Assembly: GCA_013202635.1 (NCBI GenBank)
Contig: JABMRO010000484.1
Span: forward strand, 1 to 23,687
Reading direction: 5' to 3'
DNA from: Planctomycetota bacterium
GTDB taxonomy: Bacteria; Planctomycetota; Phycisphaerae; Sedimentisphaerales; Anaerobacaceae
DNA length: 23,687 nucleotides
The notes under the pieces are model-generated. The model saw only the letters and a list, made by a program, of their open reading frames with translations, was not told where the DNA came from and searched no databases. Positions 8,978-16,318 of the stretch are shown here, in pieces (within the stretch, counting starts at the first letter, position 1; each line of letters starts with the position of its first letter). Position numbers and translations under genes: made by a program.

Positions 8978-10045
8978 ATGAGCAAATATATAACCTATGA
9001 ACAGTCCGGTGTGAGTATAGATGCCGGGGACCAGATGGTTAATCAGATTTCTTCGGCGGTAGCCAGCACATTCGGGCCGCGGGTTATCCAGTCACACAAT
9101 GCCTTTGCGGGGATGTTTCGGCTCGATTATGACGAGCGGCTGTTCAAAAGAAATTACAAGAACCCCGTCCTTGTGGCCTGCACCGACGGCGTAGGCAGTA
9201 AAGTACAGTTGGCTGGGGAGATGAAGAGGTTCGATACCGTAGGCGTTGACCTTGTCGCGATGAACGTTAATGATATGCTCGTACAGGGCGCTGAGCCGTT
9301 GTTCTTTCTCGACTATCTGGGGGTACACAAGCTGGAGCCTAAAATAGTAGCCGAGCTTGTAAAAGGCGTTGCGGCCGGCTGCCGGCAGGCTAACTGCGCG
9401 CTGATAGGCGGAGAGACCGCAGAGATGCCGGACACCTATTCGGCTGGTGATTTCGATATGGCCGGCTTTGCGGTTGGTGTTGTCGAGCGAAAGAAAATAA
9501 TTACAGGCGAAATAATACAAAAGGGTGATGTGATTCTGGGCCTTGCATCGAGCGGACTGCACAGCAACGGTTATACGTTAGCTCGCAATATTTGCTTTAA
9601 GCAAGCGAAGCTCAAAATGATCGATTGCCCGGATGGACTCGACGGTGCTGTACTTGGTGATGCGCTGCTGGAGCCGACTCGAATTTATGTTCGGCCGATA
9701 ATAAAATTGCTTTCGCGATACAAGGTCAAACGAATAGTGCACGGGATGGCGCATATAACCGGCGGCGGTCTGGTTGGAAATATACCGAGAGTGCTGCCGA
9801 AGGACTGCGATGCGGCTATAAAAAAATCGAACTGGCCGGTGCCGAAGATATTTACTTTCCTGCAGAAGACCGGACCGGTTGAAGAGGGGGAAATGTTCAG
9901 AGTCTTTAATATGGGGATAGGTTTCGTACTGATAGTAGCGGAAGATTTCGCCGAATCCATAACCAGGAAACTGACAAAATACGGAGAGCGTGTCTATAAG
10001 ATAGGCCGGGTTACTTCCGGCACCGGCAAGGTAATCCTCAAATAA
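8978..10045 (+). CDS. purM: Phosphoribosylformylglycinamidine cyclo-ligase (AIR synthetase)
   Basis: Fifth step of purine synthesis: FGAM + ATP gives AIR, ADP and Pi, in the cytoplasm as a dimer. The 355-residue protein matches PurM throughout: N-terminal YEQSGVSIDAGDQMV, the ATP-binding TDGVGSKVQLA and GVDLVAMNVNDMLVQGAEPL, the IGGETAEMPDTYSAGDFD loop, GLASSGLHSNGYTLAR, HITGGGLVGNIPRVLP near residue 260, and a normal C-terminal GRVTSGTGKVIL. Length and domain order (PurM N then PurM C) are normal. It sits between purF and a purF-like paralogue on the same strand, so the three may form a purine unit. The Shine-Dalgarno is weak (AGCGG). Confidence 0.97.
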   Translation: MSKYITYEQSGVSIDAGDQMVNQISSAVASTFGPRVIQSHNAFAGMFRLDYDERLFKRNYKNPVLVACTDGVGSKVQLAGEMKRFDTVGVDLVAMNVNDMLVQGAEPLFFLDYLGVHKLEPKIVAELVKGVAAGCRQANCALIGGETAEMPDTYSAGDFDMAGFAVGVVERKKIITGEIIQKGDVILGLASSGLHSNGYTLARNICFKQAKLKMIDCPDGLDGAVLGDALLEPTRIYVRPIIKLLSRYKVKRIVHGMAHITGGGLVGNIPRVLPKDCDAAIKKSNWPVPKIFTFLQKTGPVEEGEMFRVFNMGIGFVLIVAEDFAESITRKLTKYGERVYKIGRVTSGTGKVILK

Positions 10046-10094
10046 CTGTTCGCGATAATAATGCGAATATGATACAATATCCGAATCGAGGGTA

Positions 10095-10110
10095 TTAACA
10101 GTTTTGTTAA
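10095..10110. promoter_or_regulatory. Inverted repeat TTAACA-GTTT-TGTTAA upstream of the purF paralogue
   Basis: A perfect 6-bp inverted repeat with a 4-bp loop lies in the 111-bp gap between purM and the PurF-like gene, about 47 bp before the start codon. A TACAAT (10073-10078) that could serve as a -10 box lies just upstream, which would place the palindrome near a transcription start. The stem is too AT-rich to be a strong terminator and no T-run follows, so an operator is more likely, but this rests on symmetry alone. Confidence 0.3.
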
Positions 10111-10156
10111 GCATTCTAAATTATAAACCGCGTACATCTTACACAGGAGGTGAAAA

Positions 10157-11647
10157 ATGAGTGGTATTTTTGGAGTAGTCTCGAAGAAGAATTGTGCAGA
10201 AACCCTTTTCTACGGCACTGATTATCATTCGCATCTGGGAACCGAGTATGGAGGCATAGCCGTGCTTGGAGAGGATTTCACCCGCCAGATACACAGCTTG
10301 AGCCAGAGCCAGTTTAAATCAAAGTTCTATGATGATTATGAAAGTATCAAGGGCAACAAAGGTATCGGCGTTATCAGTGACTATGAAGAACAGCCTATTT
10401 ATCTGAACTCAAAATTTGGACCGTTTTGTATAGTAACCAGCGGATTTGTAGAAAACACCGACGAGCTGGCGGCCAAACTGTTAAACGAGGGAATATCTTT
10501 CAGCGAGGTAAGCAAAAGGTCGGTTAATACCACAGAGCTGATAGCGAAATTAATCAACCAGGGAACCGATTTAATAGACGGCATAGAAAAGATGTTTGAG
10601 GCTATAGAGGGCTCATGCTCGCTCTTATTGCTAAATAAAAACGGGATATATGCAGCAAGAGACAGACTTGGATATACACCGCTTATTATCGGCAGGCGGC
10701 CGGATGCGTGGGCGGTAACTGCCGAGACCAGTGCCTTCCCAAATAACGGATTCGATGTTACGAAACATATTGAACCGGGAGAGATAATTCTGATAAGCGA
10801 AGACGGCATAGCGCAGAAGAGCCCCGGCAGAGGGAATATAAACCAAATCTGCACATTTCTCTGGATATATACCGGTTTTCCCGCGTCAAACTATGAAGGA
10901 ATAAACACTGAGATAGTCAGGGAAAAATGCGGGCGCTGCCTCGCAAGGCGCGATAAGGATATTGAGGTTGATGTGGTCTCGGGAGTTCCGGATTCCGGAC
11001 TTGCTCATGGATTGGGATATGCGATGGAATCCGGCAAACCTTTCAGACGTCCCCTTGTTAAATACACGCCCGGCTATGGTAGAAGTTATACACCGCCTTC
11101 ACAGCAGAAGCGAGACCTGATCGCGAAGATGAAACTTATCCCCATTAAAGAGGTAATTAAAGATAACAGTATAGTCGTTTGTGAAGATTCTATAGTGAGG
11201 GGAACGCAGCTTAAGAACTTTGCCATAAAGAAGCTCTGGGATTGCGGCGCCAAACAGATACACGTTAGGCCCGCCTGCCCGCCTCTGATGTATCCCTGCA
11301 GGTTCAATCTTTCCACACGTTCAATCCACGAGCTTGCCGCCCGCAAAGCCATTAAGTCTCTGGAAGGTCACGATGTGGATGATGTATCTGAATATCTGGA
11401 CGAAAATTCCGAGAAATACAAAAGAATGATCGAATGGATTGCCAGGGATTTAGGCGTTACGACGCTTAGATATCAGACCGTCGATGATATGGTTGAGGCT
11501 GTCGGGCGGCCTAAAGAGGAACTATGTCTTTATTGCTGGACCGGCGAGTGTCCGAAATCGGCACGTCCCAAAGCGGCCAGGACGATAGATATTGTGGAAG
11601 TGAAGCCGGATAAAACCAGGAAAACAGAAACAAAGGTCGAACTGTAA
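10157..11647 (+). CDS. PurF-like paralogue lacking the catalytic N-terminal cysteine
   Basis: A 496-residue homologue of amidophosphoribosyltransferase that is not a normal PurF. It begins MSGIFGVVSKKNC where glutaminases begin with Cys after Met removal, so Ser2 stands in for the nucleophile. Other glutaminase residues are gone too: HSLQHRGQESAGIA becomes YHSHLGTEYGGIAV, RYSTTG becomes VISDYEE, and AHNGNL becomes VTSGFV. The PRTase half is well kept: PDSGLAHGLGYA, RSYTPPSQQKRDL and PRPP loop VVCEDSIVRGTQ (E343-D344). All four Fe-S ligand positions are present as C232, C381, C457 and C460. Paralogues of this MSG-type are, to my knowledge, annotated simply as amidophosphoribosyltransferase in several anaerobes, with function unproven. 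It has a strong Shine-Dalgarno AGGAGGTG 6 nt before the ATG, unlike purF and purM just upstream. Ammonia-dependent PRTase, another acceptor, or a regulatory role are all possible. Confidence 0.85.
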   Translation: MSGIFGVVSKKNCAETLFYGTDYHSHLGTEYGGIAVLGEDFTRQIHSLSQSQFKSKFYDDYESIKGNKGIGVISDYEEQPIYLNSKFGPFCIVTSGFVENTDELAAKLLNEGISFSEVSKRSVNTTELIAKLINQGTDLIDGIEKMFEAIEGSCSLLLLNKNGIYAARDRLGYTPLIIGRRPDAWAVTAETSAFPNNGFDVTKHIEPGEIILISEDGIAQKSPGRGNINQICTFLWIYTGFPASNYEGINTEIVREKCGRCLARRDKDIEVDVVSGVPDSGLAHGLGYAMESGKPFRRPLVKYTPGYGRSYTPPSQQKRDLIAKMKLIPIKEVIKDNSIVVCEDSIVRGTQLKNFAIKKLWDCGAKQIHVRPACPPLMYPCRFNLSTRSIHELAARKAIKSLEGHDVDDVSEYLDENSEKYKRMIEWIARDLGVTTLRYQTVDDMVEAVGRPKEELCLYCWTGECPKSARPKAARTIDIVEVKPDKTRKTETKVEL

Positions 11648-11747
11648 TCCTGATTTTGTAAGGTCCTGTTCATCTGAATTTAACTATTGAGCTTTGGTTT
11701 TGCACTTTGCGTTTTAAGTTTTTACGCTTTTTGGCATCTGCTAAAGA

Positions 11748-12764
11748 ATGACTATAAAAGGGCGCAGTTCAATTAAGTTCCTCGCGGCGGGGATAATTTA
11801 TGCGGTCTTCGCCGGGCATTTATATTGGCCTTATTTCAAAAGCTTCGACAGATGGCAATACCTTTTAGTTGTGAATGTTTGTTTGGCATCTTTAGGCTGT
11901 TATGTGCTGAGCCGGCGGTGGGTGGCTGGATTTATTGAGTCGTTTTTTGCAGGAGCTGTTTACGGCTTCGGGCCATTCATGCTCGGATTGGCTAAATTTC
12001 ACCCTACGGCGGGTCTTTTGGCGGCGTCTATACCCTGGCTGTTTTGCCCTGCGGCGTTTGGATTTAAAGAAAAATGGCGATGGTTGAGGATTCCGCTTGT
12101 GGCTCTGCCGTTTCTGGCAATAGTGGTTTTCTTTCAGGTATCCGCTCACTACCGATTATTCGTTGTTTCAACGCAGGCCAGGCTGCATATGTCTGATTTG
12201 ACAGGCTTGTTAGCTCCGCTTATCGCCGCAAAACAAAACATAACTCTGATAGGCTTTTATCATATTCCAACAGCGGCGCTGGTTATGGGTATTTCTATGC
12301 TTCTGGCGGCTCGGCGTCTCAGTGTAATTGTAATTATTGTTGTCGGGACGACGTTGGCCTTTTGCGGGTCTTTCTTTGAGGTCAGCCCTGTTATCTGGCT
12401 TGCGGTTCCTGTCTTGTGCTGTTCGGTTCTTATAGGCGCAGGTATGCAGGGGCTTGCCTCGGCCGGTTATGCCGACCGCGGATGGGTCCTGGCAACCGCG
12501 GCGATGATGGCAGCACTTGCCATTGTAACATTACTGCTGGCAACGAAATACTTTCAGACATTTTTAGGTCTTGGGGCGGGATACGCGAGACTCTTTACCG
12601 AAGCCGGGAAAATGTATGTGCTCGGTGCGATTGTGGCTGCGATTATTTTCTTTATGATACGCGCGAAATTACGAATGCGGCTGTTGCGGCAGCTTGTACT
12701 TTGTGCGGCAATGGCGGTGGATATATTTATCGGCGCAAGGTATATAGTCGATAGGATTCTGTAA
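11748..12764 (+). CDS. Polytopic membrane protein, unassigned
   Basis: I do not recognise this 338-residue protein with confidence. It is strongly hydrophobic with roughly eight to ten predicted membrane helices, beginning KFLAAGIIYAVFAGHLYWP and ending with a basic loop (RAKLRMRLLRQ) and a last helix. The segment VYGFGPFMLGLAKFHPTAG loosely recalls the loop-and-helix style of YfhO/GT-C-like integral membrane proteins, but it lacks the long length and acidic catalytic loop that those need. It is on the + strand, 100 nt after the PurF paralogue and 72 nt before the GH53 galactanase; no clear ribosome site is seen before the ATG. The two-sided composition with few charged residues supports a real membrane gene rather than a chance frame. 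Confidence 0.7.
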   Translation: MTIKGRSSIKFLAAGIIYAVFAGHLYWPYFKSFDRWQYLLVVNVCLASLGCYVLSRRWVAGFIESFFAGAVYGFGPFMLGLAKFHPTAGLLAASIPWLFCPAAFGFKEKWRWLRIPLVALPFLAIVVFFQVSAHYRLFVVSTQARLHMSDLTGLLAPLIAAKQNITLIGFYHIPTAALVMGISMLLAARRLSVIVIIVVGTTLAFCGSFFEVSPVIWLAVPVLCCSVLIGAGMQGLASAGYADRGWVLATAAMMAALAIVTLLLATKYFQTFLGLGAGYARLFTEAGKMYVLGAIVAAIIFFMIRAKLRMRLLRQLVLCAAMAVDIFIGARYIVDRIL

Positions 12765-12836
12765 TACAAGCCTGATTTCAAATGTGAATATGTAAATATC
12801 AAGATACTGTGACAATAAAGAAAAGGACGGCGGCAA

Positions 12837-13904
12837 ATGAAAAGGGAAAATATGTATAAGAAGGTTTCGCTGTCAGCAATATTTATAGTCTGGATTTTAG
12901 GGCAGTCCTGTATATGCGGATTTGCCTGTGTGGCAGATTACGCCATCGGTGCGGACCTTTCCTTTCTCAAGCAGGCCGAGGACAGTGGAATTGTGTTCAA
13001 GGACAATGGCGAAGAAAAACCGGGTCTTCAGATATTCAAAGAACACGGCTACAATTGGATTCGGCTGCGACTGTTCCATACACCAACGCGCCTGCCGAAC
13101 AATCTTCAATACACTATTGCCCTGGCCCAGGAAGCTAAGAAACTTGGGTTCAGGTTCTTACTGAATTACCACTACTCCGATACATGGGCCGATCCGGGCA
13201 AACAATATATCCCCAAGGCCTGGGAAGGTCAGTCTCACGCCGAGCTTGTGCAGGCGGTGTTCGAATATACCCGTGATACAATCGTCGCCTTTAAGGATGC
13301 CGATGTTCTGCCTGATATGGTCCAGATTGGTAACGAAGTTTCCAACGGCATGCTTTGGCCCGACGGCAAGCTGCCCGGTAATTGGGACAACTTTGCGGGG
13401 TTGATGGAGGCTGGGATTAACGGTGTCGATGCTGGCCGGGGCAACAGTAAACGCCCCATGATTATGGTACATATCGATAAAGGCGGCAGCAGGAACCGGA
13501 CAAAGGCCTTCTTTGACAAGTGGCATTCTTATGGAATTGGATATGATATCATCGGGCAGTCTTACTACCCGTGGTGGCACGGCACTTTGCTTGAACTTAG
13601 AGAAAATATGATATTCATGGCCAATGAGTACAAGAAGGACATCATCATTGTAGAGGCGGCTTATAACTGGAGGCCGGCCGAATACAAAAATAAGAAAGCA
13701 CCTTTTCCAGAGACCCCTGAAGGCCAAAGGCAGTTTTTGGAAGAAGTGAATAGGGTTGTTCTTAACATACCTGACAACAGAGGCAAAGGCGTCTTCTGGT
13801 GGGAACCGGCGGTTATGGGAGGCCTTCGGAGAAGAGGCATGTTCGATGATGACGGCAATGCCCTGCCGGTCATTACGGTGTTTGATAAGTTTACAAGACG
13901 CTGA
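12837..13904 (+). CDS. Arabinogalactan endo-beta-1,4-galactanase, GH53
   Basis: A 355-residue secreted endo-galactanase of family GH53 (clan GH-A TIM barrel), cutting beta-1,4-galactan side chains of pectin or type I arabinogalactan. An N-terminal signal peptide with a hydrophobic core spans about residues 9-28. The mature part opens with the family's YAIGADLSFLKQAEDSG, followed by FKEHGYNWIRLRLFHTP and NYHYSDTWADPGKQ. The acid/base is E167 in QIGNEVSNGMLWPDG and the nucleophile E273 in IIVEAAYNW. GQSYYPWWHG and GVFWWEPA complete the pattern. Length is normal for a single catalytic domain. An in-frame Met five codons in is an alternative start. It converges on the DUF503 gene with only 4 bp between stop codons. 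It could feed galacto-oligosaccharides to the GH2 enzyme and porter encoded upstream, but that link is inferred. Confidence 0.94.
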   Translation: MKRENMYKKVSLSAIFIVWILGQSCICGFACVADYAIGADLSFLKQAEDSGIVFKDNGEEKPGLQIFKEHGYNWIRLRLFHTPTRLPNNLQYTIALAQEAKKLGFRFLLNYHYSDTWADPGKQYIPKAWEGQSHAELVQAVFEYTRDTIVAFKDADVLPDMVQIGNEVSNGMLWPDGKLPGNWDNFAGLMEAGINGVDAGRGNSKRPMIMVHIDKGGSRNRTKAFFDKWHSYGIGYDIIGQSYYPWWHGTLLELRENMIFMANEYKKDIIIVEAAYNWRPAEYKNKKAPFPETPEGQRQFLEEVNRVVLNIPDNRGKGVFWWEPAVMGGLRRRGMFDDDGNALPVITVFDKFTRR

Positions 13905-13908
13905 TTTT

Positions 13909-14193
13909 TTACGAGAACGTTTCCCGTTCGATTTGGCTCGAATAGAATCGGCCGTCGTTGCGCATAAAATTAATGATGGCGTCAAACTGCTGGTCAATGA
14001 AGTGAGAGTCGTTGCTGACTATTGATATACCGATGACGGCGAGGGCCCTGTTGTCTTGGTGGTCAACTTCGGAAATTGAGATATTGAATCTGCTTTTAAG
14101 CCTTCCGATTAAGCTCTTGATTATGCTTCGCTTTCCCTTGAGCGAGGTTATCCCCTGCAGGGAAAGATTAGCTGTCAGTACACCGACAATCAT
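13909..14193 (-). CDS. DUF503 / YlxP-like protein
   Basis: A 94-residue protein of the DUF503 family (YlxP-like), a small ferredoxin-like fold protein whose cellular role is not settled; in many bacteria the gene lies in the infB-rbfA region. The family pattern is clear: MIVGVLTANLSLQGITSLKGKRSII at the start, KSLIGRLKSRFNISISEVDH next, and ALAVIGISIVSNDSHFIDQQFD. Length is normal. Here it lies alone between the TIM-barrel gene (54 bp upstream on the same strand) and the convergent GH53 gene, with no translation genes nearby. No strong Shine-Dalgarno is visible. Confidence 0.85.
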   Translation of the reverse strand: MIVGVLTANLSLQGITSLKGKRSIIKSLIGRLKSRFNISISEVDHQDNRALAVIGISIVSNDSHFIDQQFDAIINFMRNDGRFYSSQIERETFS

Positions 14194-14247
14194 ACTCGAT
14201 ACTCTATACTGGAATAAAGCAGCAACTCCGCTAGTGGCGGGCTCGTC

Positions 14248-15159
14248 TTATGCATTCATCATCTGTTGTTGAATCTTTTTCAGCAGTTTGTTTGTAGCTA
14301 TGATACCATCGTCTTCGCTGAGCCTGTTGCCTTCGTACTCGATATCGACATAGCCTTTGTAGCCGGAAGCAACGACAATCTTCATCATACGGTAAAAATC
14401 AATCGTAGTCTCATCGCCTTGTTCATCGAAGTCATAGCTCTTGGCGCTGACCCCTTTTGCGTAGGGCATGAGCATTTCGACGGATTTATATTTATCCGCT
14501 TCCGGCGGAAAATTGCCGAAGTCGGGCAGTGTCCCGCAATTGGGCAGGCCGACCTTCTTAATGACTCTGGTAAGCCACTGGCTGTTGGATGACAGGCCGC
14601 CGTGGTTTTCGACAATAACGTTGAGCTTGTATTCGACGGCCTTTTCGCTGAGACGCCGCAGTCCGTCGGCGGCCAACTCGCGCTGTTCATCGTATGTGCC
14701 CCTGGAGCCGGCATTAACTCGTATCGAGTGACAGCCGAGGTATTTGGCCGCTTCGAGCCACTTGTAGTGGTTCTCGACCGCCCGGCTGCGCCGCTGCGGG
14801 TCGGGGTCGCCGAGGTTGCCTTCGCCGTCGCACATGATCAATACGGACTCGACGCCGTTATCTTTCGCGCGTTTTTTCATCTCGGCGAGGTAACCGGTGT
14901 CTTCGGCCTTGTCCATAAAAAACTGGTTGACGTACTCGACCGCATCGATGCCGTATTGGCGGGCCCCCGCGGCGAAATCAAGATTGTCCATTTTCGGCTG
15001 CTGCTGGCCGCGAAGCCTTCTGTGCCACGACCACTGGGCAAGGGAAATCTTAAAAGGAACCTTTGAGCCGCCCAGCATCGCGTTCAGACTGGAACAGCCT
15101 GCCAGACACAGACCGCCGGCCGTGCCGGCACTTAATCCAAGAAATGTTCTTCGTTTCAT
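14248..15159 (-). CDS. Exported sugar phosphate isomerase/epimerase-like TIM-barrel protein
   Basis: A 303-residue protein of the xylose isomerase-like TIM barrel (AP endonuclease 2) superfamily. The N-terminus MKRRTFLGLSAGTAGG has a twin-arginine motif (R3-R4-T-F-L) and a lipobox ending at C22 (CLAGC), so it is predicted to be a Tat-exported lipoprotein. Metal-site elements include VIVENHGG (Glu), LPDFGNFP (Asp) and VDIEYEGNRLSEDDGI (Glu). Such exported sugar isomerase/epimerase-like proteins are numerous in Planctomycetota and often lie near Gfo/Idh/MocA oxidoreductases, as here (one gene away). The exact reaction, isomerisation, epimerisation or a dehydratase/lyase step on a sugar derivative, is unknown. 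A GAGAGG lies about 7 nt before the ATG on the minus strand. DUF503 follows on the same strand. Confidence 0.88.
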   Translation of the reverse strand: MKRRTFLGLSAGTAGGLCLAGCSSLNAMLGGSKVPFKISLAQWSWHRRLRGQQQPKMDNLDFAAGARQYGIDAVEYVNQFFMDKAEDTGYLAEMKKRAKDNGVESVLIMCDGEGNLGDPDPQRRSRAVENHYKWLEAAKYLGCHSIRVNAGSRGTYDEQRELAADGLRRLSEKAVEYKLNVIVENHGGLSSNSQWLTRVIKKVGLPNCGTLPDFGNFPPEADKYKSVEMLMPYAKGVSAKSYDFDEQGDETTIDFYRMMKIVVASGYKGYVDIEYEGNRLSEDDGIIATNKLLKKIQQQMMNA

Positions 15160-15341
15160 AATGTCCTCTCTTTAAAAAAAATCAATTCTCAATATGTGAA
15201 TGAGCGCAGAATATCAGAATCAATCATCGCCGTCAACTTCAAATGTTAAGTCTATTTCTCCTTCAAGGCGGAAAAATGTTGAAATCGCCGTTGCGTTAAT
15301 TTATCATTATTACAGTTTGAAAATCAGCAAAGTGGAAAAAG

Positions 15342-16173
15342 ATGGAATCGCAGAAGGATTTTGAGAATAAAGTAACCGAGTTCATTCACAGGCTTCCTCC
15401 GATGCCCGGCAATGTCGAGGAGCTTTTAAACGTCGCCAATGTGCAGGATATGGCCGACGAGGCGCTGCTGGCGTATGTAAATCAGGATCTGGGCCTTTGC
15501 GCCGACCTTCTCCATCTGGCCAACACCTTCAGCATCAGACCCGAAGGCCATGATGATACTGTAGAAGAGGCCGTAAACAGCGTCGGCATAAAGCCGCTTA
15601 TTCAACTGATAGGCGTCTGGTATGCCAGGGATATTATCGCAAAAGAATTTAACGCACTTGACCATCTGGACGATTACTTTCAGCACTCTCAGGAAACTTC
15701 TCTTGCCTGCCGGGTATTTGTCCGAATATCTCGGTGCAGACGAGCATAATTGCCAGGTGGCTTCCGTGGCGGGGCTGATTCACGATATGGGCCGGCTTGC
15801 CATAATACTGCTGAGCAGCAGATTAACGGCCCCTCTGCTCGGCACTCAGTGGTCGTTGATGGAGACTATTGTTGACGAGGAAAGAAAGCTGCTCGGAATG
15901 GACCATTGCCGGGTGGGTATGCAGCTATGTAAAAAATGGAATTTCTCAGCTCTTTTGCAGGAGGCCGTTCTCAGACACCATAACCCGCTGATTGATAGTG
16001 ACTTTAACTATCTGGCGGCGATTATATTCACCGCTCATTTCGTGGCCTGCAGCGATTTTACCGGTGAGACGCTGGCTTCCATGCTGCCGAATGAGCTTCT
16101 TGGCAGACTGAACCTGGCGGTGGAAGGTTTTAATAAAGCTCAGAAAATCTATTTCTCTCGCAAAGACAGGTAA
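15342..16173 (+). pseudogene. HDOD-domain protein, broken by a single-base insertion
   Basis: The two halves of one HDOD (HD-related output domain) protein lie in different frames. The first frame, 15342-15713, gives KVTEFIHRLPPMPGNVEELL, AYVNQDLGLCADLLHLAN and VEEAVNSVGIKPLIQL, ending LACR before running into a stop at 15747-15749. The second frame resumes at 15715 with YLSEYLGADEHNCQVASVAG, IHDMGRLAIILL and AVLRHHNPLIDSDF. Removing one G from the GGG at 15712-15714 joins ACR directly to YLSEYL and restores a protein of about 276 residues, a usual length for a single HDOD domain. HDOD proteins are non-enzymatic or degenerate HD-domain regulators in bacterial signalling. Both halves are otherwise intact, so the lesion is recent or a sequence error. 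It is divergent from the TIM-barrel gene. Confidence 0.8.
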
Positions 16174-16210
16174 GGCGGGGGGCAGGGAGTTTTTTTTCAC
16201 AGTCGAGTGC

Positions 16211-16240
16211 TTGGCGCACGGGATTTGTCTTTTGTATAAT
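16211..16240 (+). promoter_or_regulatory. Sigma70-like promoter for the Gfo/Idh/MocA gene
   Basis: TTGGCG (16211-16216) and a perfect TATAAT (16235-16240) are separated by 18 bp. The implied start, near 16247, would give a leader of about 70 nt to the ATG at 16319, with a good Shine-Dalgarno (GAAGGAGGT). The -35 box matches the consensus at 4 of 6 positions. Confidence 0.5.
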
Positions 16241-16318
16241 GGTCGAATAAGACGACAGTCTATGTACGAAAGACCGCAGTCGTTGAGAGATGTTGGTCAG
16301 ATTGAAGGAGGTTAGGCT

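Noticed and set aside
9092..10114. Two minus-strand open frames (156 and 178 codons) opposite purM
   Set aside because: purM is certain on the + strand over the same bases; no motif or ribosome site supports the antisense frames.
13158..13997. Long minus-strand open frame (279 codons) opposite GH53 and running under DUF503
   Set aside because: It is antisense to the well-supported GH53 gene, shows no domain, and its composition is that of a complement frame.
14228..14240. Small palindrome CCGCTAGTGGCGG between DUF503 and the TIM-barrel gene
   Set aside because: A 4-bp stem with a 5-nt loop and no T-run is too weak to call a terminator or operator.
14602..15066. + strand open frame of 154 codons opposite the TIM-barrel gene
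   Set aside because: Antisense to a gene with a clear Tat lipoprotein signal and family motifs; it arises from codon bias in the real gene.
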